NCBI GenBank assembly: GCA_005792145.1
Contig: SXSS01000152.1
Location: 1 to 32,781 of the forward strand
Direction of reading: 5' to 3'
DNA length: 32,781 nucleotides
DNA from: Planctomycetia bacterium
Lineage (GTDB): Bacteria > Planctomycetota > Phycisphaerae > Phycisphaerales > SM1A02
Below the pieces are notes generated by a model. It worked only from the letters and a program-made list of their open reading frames with translations, was not told the origin of the DNA and ran no database searches. Both the position numbers and the translations under genes were made by a program. Below, piece by piece: positions 16,874 to 23,356 of the stretch (within the stretch, counting starts at the first letter, position 1; each line of letters opens with the position of its first letter).

Positions 16874-17579
16874 TCGAGAAAACTTTCTGCACATCGTCGT
16901 GCTCTTCAAGTGCATCGATCAAACGAACAATCTGCGCCGAGCGTTCGCCTTCAACTTCAACTGTCGTGGAGGGTATCCACATGATCTGCGCCTCAGCGGC
17001 TGGCATTCCAGCAGCTTCGAGAGCGTCCCGCACGGCAGCGAGCGCGGCAGGCTGACACGTGATCTGCCACATTTCCTCCTCAGCAGAAACATCATCCGCT
17101 CCAGCCTCTAAAACGATCTCCATCAATCGATCTTCTTCGATGCGTGCGCGCTCGATGACCAACACTCCTGCATGGTGCAAGTTGTACGAAACCGAACCAA
17201 GAACACCCAGATTTCCGCCGTTCTTGTCAAAGATCGTTCGGATATCCGGAGCGGTTCGATTGACATTGGATGTCAAACATTCCGCGATGATGGCGACGCC
17301 TCCAGCGCCATAACCCTCATATCGAATCGCCTGAAAATTCTCGCCATCGATCTCTCCCGATCCTTTCTTGACGGCTTTTTCGATTGTTTCGCGGGGCATA
17401 TTGACGCTCTTGGCTTCGTCAATTGCCATGCGCAGAGAAGAGTTGAATCGAATATCGCCACCGCCAAGTCTCGCCGCAACGATGATCGCACGAGATGCTT
17501 TGGACCACATCTTCCCCCGCTTCTTGTCCACCGCAGCTTTGCGGTGTTTCATATTTTTCCATGCGCTATGACCAGCCAT
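16854..17579 (-). CDS. YebC/PmpR family transcriptional regulator or translation factor
   Basis: A 241-residue YebC-family protein, matching the usual length of about 240. The conserved start MAGHSAWKNMKHRKAAVDKK, the GGGDIRFNSSLRMAIDEAKS and MPRETIEKAVKKG motifs, and the GYGAGGVAIIAECLTSNVNRT segment are all present. YebC proteins have been described as DNA-binding regulators and, more recently, as factors that help ribosomes pass proline-rich stretches. Its place in an operon with nusA, infB and rbfA fits the translational role well. ATG 17579 matches the family N-terminus. It follows the HhH-GPD gene by 29 bp. Confidence 0.95.
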   Translation of the reverse strand: MAGHSAWKNMKHRKAAVDKKRGKMWSKASRAIIVAARLGGGDIRFNSSLRMAIDEAKSVNMPRETIEKAVKKGSGEIDGENFQAIRYEGYGAGGVAIIAECLTSNVNRTAPDIRTIFDKNGGNLGVLGSVSYNLHHAGVLVIERARIEEDRLMEIVLEAGADDVSAEEEMWQITCQPAALAAVRDALEAAGMPAAEAQIMWIPSTTVEVEGERSAQIVRLIDALEEHDDVQKVFSNAIFID

Positions 17580-17608
17580 CTGCGTTGTGCCTATTGATGA
17601 AAAAACCT

Positions 17609-18406
17609 TTAGCGCGACCGAGAGGTGACTTTCGCCTTTGGCTTCGCTTTTACTTTTGACTTCGCGCTGGATTTTGCGCGTGGCTTTGCGCTCGGCTTGG
17701 GATGAGACTTGGCATGCTCGGCCGATATTGCCGCCGCTCCTCGTGGCTTCTTCTTTGCTTCGCGCTTGATGCGAGCCTCTTCAGCACGACCAGAATTATG
17801 AAACGCATCCGTCGCCGCAACGAGCGCGAAATGCATTTGCCGAGCGCGATCACTCTTGAATTTCTTGGCGAAAATTTCTGTCAGCAAACTGGGCTTCATA
17901 TCGTCAGGGAGCACCTCGTAATGCACCAACAGATCGATTGTTGTCTGGTCGATTGGCACCAATGCAACTTCGAAACCAAGCAACATCATGCGAGAAACTG
18001 CGTATGTTCCCATTCCCTCGAGATTCTCCAAGTAAATGCGAACGTCTCGCTTTGGCTTACCCACAAGCTGTTCCAAACTGACTCGGTGATGGCGACGGAA
18101 AAGATCAAACAATGTCATCCGCAATCTGCGCATACGCCCGAATCCATCGGGATATTTCAGTCCGATCGTCGTCACCATCTCTTCAACCAAGTTGACTCGG
18201 AATTCGTTGAAGTCGACATTTCGACTTCGCACGCGCTGCATAGCAGTATCGGCCATCTCGGTGGTTGCGTCATATAAGAGCGATGAGTGAATCAGCAACG
18301 CCGTCAAATCTGCGACATTTGGCTCTTCGGTACGCGCACGAGCGCTGTACTTCTTAACCAATGAATTGAGACGATTGATGTTGAACGCTGGTTTCTTCTC
18401 TGTCAT
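17609..18406 (-). CDS. HhH-GPD (endonuclease III-like) protein with Tyr at the catalytic Lys position and a basic tail
   Basis: A 265-residue protein whose core resembles endonuclease III/MutY base-excision glycosylases. The hairpin LENLEGMGTYAVSRM followed by VPIDQTTID matches the helix-hairpin-helix and Gly/Pro-rich-Asp loop. The conserved Asp is D153. The residue aligned to the catalytic lysine of Nth is Y135, 18 residues before the Asp, as in the family; Tyr at this site is known from a thymine/uracil mismatch glycosylase, so a monofunctional glycosylase or a non-catalytic DNA-binding role is possible. There is no iron-sulfur cysteine cluster. The last 30 residues are Lys/Ala/Ser/Pro-rich like histone H1 tails, suggesting nucleic-acid binding. 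The ATG at 18406 overlaps the rbfA stop (ATGA), so it is coupled to it. Confidence 0.7.
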   Translation of the reverse strand: MTEKKPAFNINRLNSLVKKYSARARTEEPNVADLTALLIHSSLLYDATTEMADTAMQRVRSRNVDFNEFRVNLVEEMVTTIGLKYPDGFGRMRRLRMTLFDLFRRHHRVSLEQLVGKPKRDVRIYLENLEGMGTYAVSRMMLLGFEVALVPIDQTTIDLLVHYEVLPDDMKPSLLTEIFAKKFKSDRARQMHFALVAATDAFHNSGRAEEARIKREAKKKPRGAAAISAEHAKSHPKPSAKPRAKSSAKSKVKAKPKAKVTSRSR

Positions 18407-18792
18407 GGGAGAGCCTCTTCAGTTGGTGGGATCAATTCGAATATCAATTGCGGCACGCGCCGCAGACTGGTGGTTTCGCGCAGCGATGATCGAAAAAAAC
18501 CGATCGCACTTCGCAAAGCCGCGAGCGAGAGCGGACCTCGATCTGCGGGAAGGACCGAGACCTTGATCCGAGCTGCCAATAAATCTGGACTGAGACGAAC
18601 TTCCTGTATGGAAACCATCCCCTGCAAACGCGGGTCGGATAGCCCTCGCACAATTCTGTCTTGAAGTGCGCGCTGAAGAACGCTTGCGACCTGAGCTGGG
18701 CGCGAACTTGGCGCTTCGTGCCGCGCAGTTCCATCCGAGCTGAACGAAACTCCAGATGGAAGTTTCGGTCCTTTTCCTCGACGTTCACGCAT
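18403..18792 (-). CDS. rbfA: Ribosome-binding factor A
   Basis: RbfA is a KH-fold protein that binds the 30S subunit and helps mature the 5' end of 16S rRNA. This copy has 129 residues, with a basic, unstructured N-terminus and the typical RbfA core: ASVLQRALQDRIVRGLSDPRL, SIQEVRLSPDLLAARIKVSVL and LRRVPQLIFELIPP. I start at ATG 18792, which overlaps the infB stop by 8 nt and has an AGGTGG Shine-Dalgarno-like sequence 5 nt upstream. A GTG at 18801 is also in frame. The order nusA-infB-rbfA is the classic one. Its stop overlaps the start of the HhH-GPD gene. Confidence 0.92.
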   Translation of the reverse strand: MRERRGKGPKLPSGVSFSSDGTARHEAPSSRPAQVASVLQRALQDRIVRGLSDPRLQGMVSIQEVRLSPDLLAARIKVSVLPADRGPLSLAALRSAIGFFRSSLRETTSLRRVPQLIFELIPPTEEALP

Positions 18793-21571
18793 TTCCGCCA
18801 CCTAGCGGCCGAACCGTGATCGTGCGATAGCACTCCAGCACGTCGCCCTCGCGGATGTCGTCGTATCCATTGATCTTCATGCCGCATTCGTTTCCAGAAC
18901 GGACTTCCTTTGCATCTTCTTTGAATCGCTTGAGTTGCTCGAGTCGGCGATCTTTTTCGATCACGATTCCATCTCTCGTCACGCGGATCTGCGCATTTCG
19001 CTCGATGACTCCGTCGGTGACATAACAACCTGCGATTGCCCCGACCTTCGTGATCTTGAAAACTGCACGAACATCTGCATGTCCAAGGACCTGCAACTTG
19101 ATCTCTGGTTCCAAGAGTCCGCGAACGGCCTTGTCCATATCATCAGTCAACTGATAAATGACTTCATAGAGTCGAATATCAATCTTGCGCACTTCAGCGA
19201 GTTGGCGCGACTTTGCGTTGCTTGTGACATTGAAGCCCACGATCACCGCGCCAGTCGTTGCCGCAAGTTCGACATCGCTTTCGTTGATTCCGCCAACGCC
19301 AGCATGCTTGATCGAGATGCTGACATCTTCTGCTTTGATGCGCCCAAGAACAACTTTGAGCGTCTCAACAGATCCTTGCACATCTCCCTTGACGATCAAC
19401 GGCAATTCCTTCTTCTTCGATTTCGCCATCGTCTCGAAAATATTGTCCAGCGTCACCTTTGGAGCGGAAAGTTCTCGATCTCGCTCGAATGCGCGGCGCT
19501 CAATCGCAGCCTGTTCGGCCGCGGCGAGACTGTCAACAACATAAAACTTATCGCCTGCATCCGGAAGCATATCGATGCCGGAAATGGCGATAGCTGCGGT
19601 TGGTTCGGCGTTTGCGATGCGCTCGTTGCGATCGCTCAGGATGTCGCGGACTCGACCAAATGCTCGGCCGACCACCACGAAATCGCCTCGCTTGAGACAA
19701 CCTTCTTGAACCAACAATTGCGCCACAGGTCCACGACCTTCTTCCATACGCGCTTCGAGCACACTTCCTTGAGCATGACCTCCCCAATCAGCCTTCAAGT
19801 CCAATACATCCGCTTGCAGCGCGATGGTTTCTAAAAGTTCTGGCAGACCAGTTCCTTTGAGTCCACTGACAAGCGCGACTTCGACTGAACCTCCCCATGG
19901 AACTGGGTTCAAATCATTCTTGGCGAGTTCGCCATAAATGCGTTGCAGATTCTTCTCATCGAATTCTGGACGATCAATCTTGTTGAGAGCGACAATCACG
20001 GAAACTTTCGCGGCTTTAATGTGATTGATGCTTTCGATGGTCTGTGGCATAAGCCCGTCAACTGCATCGATGACCAAGATGACGATATCTGTCACCTTCG
20101 CACCGCGCGCACGCATTGCCGTGAAGGCTTCGTGACCAGGCGTGTCGATGAATGTGATCATTCGCATTTGATCGCCAGCCTTGACTTCAACCTGAAATGC
20201 CCGAGTGGATTGAGTGATTCCGCCCGCTTCGCCTGCCGCGACATTCGTGCTGCGGATTCGGTCCAAGAGTGTTGTCTTGCCGTGATCAACATGTCCAAGA
20301 ATCGTGACAACTGCTGGACGAGAACGCTCGTCGGTTCTCGTTCGCGCTGCGAATCGTTCTTCGATTTCATCCGATGCGGTCTTCGCTTCGTCGATTTCGA
20401 TTTCAATATTGAATGCCATCATCAATTCAATGGATTGATCCGCATCGAGCGCCGTATTGATCGTGATTGGATTTCCCGCAAGCAGAGATTTCTTCATAAT
20501 CTCCGACATCTTCACGCCAGTCAGCTCAGAAAGTTCCTTCACCGAAACTGGATTAGGAACATGCACTGGACCTTGTGGCTTCGACACCACGGCTCGACCT
20601 TGCGGAGAGTTCGAAGGTCGCGTGGAAGTTCGGTGCTTGCGAAAGAAACCGTCGGCTTGCCCGATTCGACTTGCGCGCTCTTCAATATCTTTGTTTGAAC
20701 GCGAACCATCACGCGCTGGATCTGCTCGACCAGTTCTGCCTGTATCAGATGGACGGCGCTTCGATGGAGGCGATGCGCCTCGACGATTCGCTGGCTCACC
20801 CGCACCTGCGCCAGTGCCGATACTTGGACCACCAGTACGACCCATCGGAGGACGGTTGGCACCGAATTGACCGCCCGTTCGTGGGCGAGGCGCGGCGACA
20901 TTGTCGGCGGCTTCGACTCGAATGACTTTCGGCCCAGAAAGGCTTGTTTTCGTCGGTTGATCAAGCACTTGAGATGTTGGACGAGCGCGAACTGGTCGCG
21001 TCGGAACATTCATCGGCGCTGGAACAAAAGGCTTCGGCGGTGGAACAACAACCACAGGCTTGGGCGGCAGAACAGGAGCGACTGGCTTTGGTGGCGCGAC
21101 TGGAGCGTCAACAACTGAAGTTCCTCCATCAGTTCCCTCGCTCGATTGAATTTTCGCTTTCGCAGATAAAGTGGTCGCAGATGATTGCTTCGCCGCAACT
21201 TCGGTCGGGGCAATTGGCGTTTCAATGGTGACCGCGCCTGCACTCGCGGCAACAGAAGTTTCCTTGACCGATTTTGGCGCATCAGATGGCGCATCACCCG
21301 CCGCTTTCTTGCGCTTCGGCGCTGTCTTCTTAACACGCTCACGAATTCCAGCAACATCAACGCTAGCGGCTGTCTCCGCTCCAGTTGTGGAACCTGATCC
21401 ACCGAACCATTCCTTGATTGTCTCGGCCAATCCAATCGGGATCGATGCTTGTGGCGTCGTCACACCTTCAATGCCTTCGCTTATGCACTTCTCGATGATG
21501 TCCTTTGTGGGGACACCAAGCTCTTTAGCGACCTGCGTGATTCGGATTTTTTTGACTGTCTTAGTTGCCAC
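18785..21571 (-). CDS. infB: Translation initiation factor IF-2
   Basis: IF-2 is the GTPase that brings initiator tRNA to the 30S subunit and promotes 50S joining. The protein has 928 residues. An N-terminal IF2_N domain (RITQVAKELGVPTKDIIEKC) is followed by a long Pro/Ala/Lys-rich linker (about 70-330), a second IF2_N-like domain (PVSVKELSELTGVKMSEIMK), and the GTPase domain with G1 GHVDHGKT near residue 427, G3 DTPGHE and G4 NKID. Domains II to IV follow to the C-terminus, which ends YRTITVRPLGGGNA. The start is GTG 21571, with a GGAG Shine-Dalgarno sequence 6 nt upstream. It is 81 bp downstream of nusA and overlaps rbfA. Confidence 0.97.
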   Translation of the reverse strand: MATKTVKKIRITQVAKELGVPTKDIIEKCISEGIEGVTTPQASIPIGLAETIKEWFGGSGSTTGAETAASVDVAGIRERVKKTAPKRKKAAGDAPSDAPKSVKETSVAASAGAVTIETPIAPTEVAAKQSSATTLSAKAKIQSSEGTDGGTSVVDAPVAPPKPVAPVLPPKPVVVVPPPKPFVPAPMNVPTRPVRARPTSQVLDQPTKTSLSGPKVIRVEAADNVAAPRPRTGGQFGANRPPMGRTGGPSIGTGAGAGEPANRRGASPPSKRRPSDTGRTGRADPARDGSRSNKDIEERASRIGQADGFFRKHRTSTRPSNSPQGRAVVSKPQGPVHVPNPVSVKELSELTGVKMSEIMKKSLLAGNPITINTALDADQSIELMMAFNIEIEIDEAKTASDEIEERFAARTRTDERSRPAVVTILGHVDHGKTTLLDRIRSTNVAAGEAGGITQSTRAFQVEVKAGDQMRMITFIDTPGHEAFTAMRARGAKVTDIVILVIDAVDGLMPQTIESINHIKAAKVSVIVALNKIDRPEFDEKNLQRIYGELAKNDLNPVPWGGSVEVALVSGLKGTGLPELLETIALQADVLDLKADWGGHAQGSVLEARMEEGRGPVAQLLVQEGCLKRGDFVVVGRAFGRVRDILSDRNERIANAEPTAAIAISGIDMLPDAGDKFYVVDSLAAAEQAAIERRAFERDRELSAPKVTLDNIFETMAKSKKKELPLIVKGDVQGSVETLKVVLGRIKAEDVSISIKHAGVGGINESDVELAATTGAVIVGFNVTSNAKSRQLAEVRKIDIRLYEVIYQLTDDMDKAVRGLLEPEIKLQVLGHADVRAVFKITKVGAIAGCYVTDGVIERNAQIRVTRDGIVIEKDRRLEQLKRFKEDAKEVRSGNECGMKINGYDDIREGDVLECYRTITVRPLGGGNA

Positions 21572-21652
21572 AATTTGCTCCGATGGAAAGTAAAAAACGA
21601 ACGCGATTCAAACGGTCATTACAACGAAAAACAGCATAAAAGTCCTTGACTA

Positions 21653-22987
21653 TCACGATTTGGAGTTCTCCGATGAACCGAATCCAAGGATATTGTCCGC
21701 GGCTGCTTCGCTGCGCTGATCGGTTGAAACGGCGATATCTGAACCGCCGCCGAGCATTGCATCGACCACGGCTCCGTCTTCGGCCTGCTTCAATTCTGCG
21801 GCAGTGCGCTCAAGCAGCATTTCTTCAGCGACGACTTTGGCACGGTCAGAGCATGCATCGACCACCTTGGTCGCCAACTCCTCCGTCATTCCGCAATCGG
21901 AAACCAAACTGGTCTCGCCGATTTCTTCAACATCGAAAACGCTGATCATGCCAAGTGCGCCCATGCGATCAAGCATTTCATCCGTTGCGCCTTCCACTGA
22001 TTTCACAGCGGCCTGCAAGGTTTGCAATCCCTTTTCCAATTCTGGCGGAGTCAAAATATCGACGTCCCATCCAGTCAATCGCGCAGCAAGGCGCACATTC
22101 TGTCCACGACGGCCGATTGCCAGCGACAACTGATCATCGCGAACGATGATCGTCGCTCGTCCGAGTTCGAAGCACAAACTGACTTCTTCAACTTCAGCGG
22201 GCTTGAGCGCATTGGAGATCAGCACTTGGCTGGATTCATTCCAACGAACGATGTCGATCTTCTCGCCGCCGAGTTCGTCAACAATATTTCGGATGCGCGA
22301 ACCACGAACGCCGACGCATGCACCGACAGCATCGACTTTCGTATCCACTGAAGAAACCGCCAATTTCGTGCGGAATCCAGGTTCGCGGGACATCGCCTTG
22401 ATTTCAATCGTTCGCTCCGCGACTTCCGGAACTTCGGACTCAAAGAGCCGACGAATAAAATCAGGATGCGCACGGCTCATCACGATCTTGACCTGACTGC
22501 CCGCATCGCGGACATCAAGCAGAATGCAACGAACTCGATCACCTGCTTGAAATTGCTCGCCTGGAATCTGCTCACTTTTTGGCATAAAACCTTCGGTGCG
22601 TTCCAATTGCACAATCAATGCGTTGCCTTCGTAACGCTGCGCCACGCCTGTGACCAGTTCGCCTTGGCGCTTGGAATATTCGTCGAGGAGCGAAACTCTT
22701 TCGTTTTCACGGAATCGCTGAATCATCACCTGCTTGAAAGTTTGCGCTGGGATGCGTCCCAAACTCTCCAACGGAATGACTTCACGAGTTTGATCTTCAT
22801 TATTGCGCCAGAGCGAAATTCCACCCCCAAGGCGGTCGATCTCGCAACCAAATTCGTCTGGATCCTCTGAATTGAAGTGTTTCCTCGCGGCACTCACCAT
22901 GGCCAGTTCAAGGTCTTGAACCAAGAGTTCTCGGTCGATGTTTCGGTCACGGGCAACGGAGTCAAGCAGTCGGATGATGTCATTCAT
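21653..22987 (-). CDS. nusA: Transcription termination/antitermination factor NusA
   Basis: NusA binds RNA polymerase and nascent RNA, and affects pausing, intrinsic termination and antitermination. The 444 residues comprise the RNA-polymerase-binding N-terminal domain (MNDIIRLLDSVARDRNIDRE), an S1 domain (about 130-205, GELVTGVAQRYEGNALIVQL), and two KH domains (about 205-345, with VGACVGVRGSRIRNIVDELG and LSLAIGRRGQNVRLAARLTG). A short helix-hairpin-helix-like tail precedes an acidic C-terminus. ATG 22987 has AAGGA 8 nt upstream. It leads the operon nusA-infB-rbfA-HhH-yebC. No rimP gene precedes it. Its 5' leader carries a promoter, an extended RNA fold and an intrinsic terminator, which suggests control by premature termination, possibly by NusA itself. 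Confidence 0.97.
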   Translation of the reverse strand: MNDIIRLLDSVARDRNIDRELLVQDLELAMVSAARKHFNSEDPDEFGCEIDRLGGGISLWRNNEDQTREVIPLESLGRIPAQTFKQVMIQRFRENERVSLLDEYSKRQGELVTGVAQRYEGNALIVQLERTEGFMPKSEQIPGEQFQAGDRVRCILLDVRDAGSQVKIVMSRAHPDFIRRLFESEVPEVAERTIEIKAMSREPGFRTKLAVSSVDTKVDAVGACVGVRGSRIRNIVDELGGEKIDIVRWNESSQVLISNALKPAEVEEVSLCFELGRATIIVRDDQLSLAIGRRGQNVRLAARLTGWDVDILTPPELEKGLQTLQAAVKSVEGATDEMLDRMGALGMISVFDVEEIGETSLVSDCGMTEELATKVVDACSDRAKVVAEEMLLERTAAELKQAEDGAVVDAMLGGGSDIAVSTDQRSEAAADNILGFGSSENSKS

Positions 22988-23019
22988 TTGAGAGGTCCTT
23001 TCGAATTGTCACCGCGAAT

Positions 23020-23056
23020 AAAAAAGGTCATGATCGCCGCGGTAGCGTTCATGACC
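23020..23056 (-). terminator. Intrinsic terminator in the nusA leader (candidate attenuator)
   Basis: On the minus strand GGTCATGA (23056-23049) pairs perfectly with TCATGACC (23033-23026). A T/T mismatch and three more base pairs lie inside, leaving a 7-nt loop. Six T follow directly (23025-23020). This is a textbook rho-independent terminator, placed 32 nt before the nusA start and downstream of the promoter at 23320-23292, so most leader transcripts should end here unless readthrough occurs. The first two bases of its 5' arm also belong to the closing helix of the leader fold. Confidence 0.85.
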
Positions 23057-23285
23057 CGTCCGACTGCGCTCGGCTGATCGATCAACCCATTTGGGTCTCC
23101 GACCAAACGATCGCCTTTGCCGAAACAAAACGCGGATGGACGCCAAAATGCGTCATACGCGGTTTCGGAATGCCGATTCGATACGAGTCCAAAAAATACG
23201 ATGAAATAAATTCGTAGACATGGTCGTTCTCAAAGTGCGACTGACAAAGGACGGACGGGCACCCGTGGAGGCCATCCCCACGGGA
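23020..23285 (-). ncRNA. Structured nusA leader RNA (candidate cis-regulatory or stand-alone RNA)
   Basis: The transcript predicted from the promoter has no convincing gene before nusA but strong nested pairing. A 7-bp hairpin forms at its extreme 5' end (23284-23278 with 23268-23262). Helix P1 pairs 23259-23252 with 23062-23055 (8 bp, CCCGUCCG). Helix P2 pairs 23250-23245 with 23119-23114 (6 bp, CCUUUG). A long hairpin at 23168-23120 stacks directly on P2 with arms of 7, 4, 2 and 5 bp interrupted by small bulges. Two small hairpins (23241-23223, 23216-23197) lie inside P2. Between P2 and P1, 23107-23085 can form two competing hairpins. The intrinsic terminator follows. It resembles no Rfam class I know (not SRP RNA, RNase P, tmRNA or obvious 6S RNA). 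This RNA is inferred, not observed. Confidence 0.6.
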
Positions 23286-23291
23286 GGGGCA

Positions 23292-23320
23292 ATTATAGCG
23301 TGACAAAGGCTTTTTTTCAA
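23292..23320 (-). promoter_or_regulatory. Near-consensus sigma-70-type promoter for the nusA leader and operon
   Basis: On the minus strand, TTGAAA (-35, 23320-23315) and TATAAT (-10, 23297-23292) are separated by exactly 17 nt. It is the best promoter match in the window. The expected start near 23285 falls one base before the 5'-terminal hairpin of the leader RNA, which agrees well. It lies about 300 nt before the nusA ATG. Confidence 0.85.
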
Positions 23321-23356
23321 GTGACTCCCACATTCAAGAGCAGATTCGCTCATAGA

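Noticed and set aside
20500-21300. Repetitive, long open frames on the plus strand opposite the infB linker
   Set aside because: They are shadows of the Pro/Ala/Lys-rich low-complexity linker of IF-2 and carry no domain of their own.
23002-23218. Stop-free plus-strand frame with protein-like composition between nusA and dsbD
   Set aside because: No ATG, GTG or TTG opens the frame before its last third, and the region is better explained by the minus-strand promoter, structured leader and terminator.
23153-23221. 22-codon frame MSTNLFHRIFWTRIESAFRN... in the leader RNA, a possible leader peptide
   Set aside because: Only a weak upstream GAG, no runs of a regulatory amino acid, and it lies across the predicted helices. 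Kept as a remote possibility.
23082-23333. 83-codon open frame on the minus strand across the nusA leader
   Set aside because: It starts upstream of the predicted transcription start, has no family features or ribosome binding site, and overlaps strong RNA helices.
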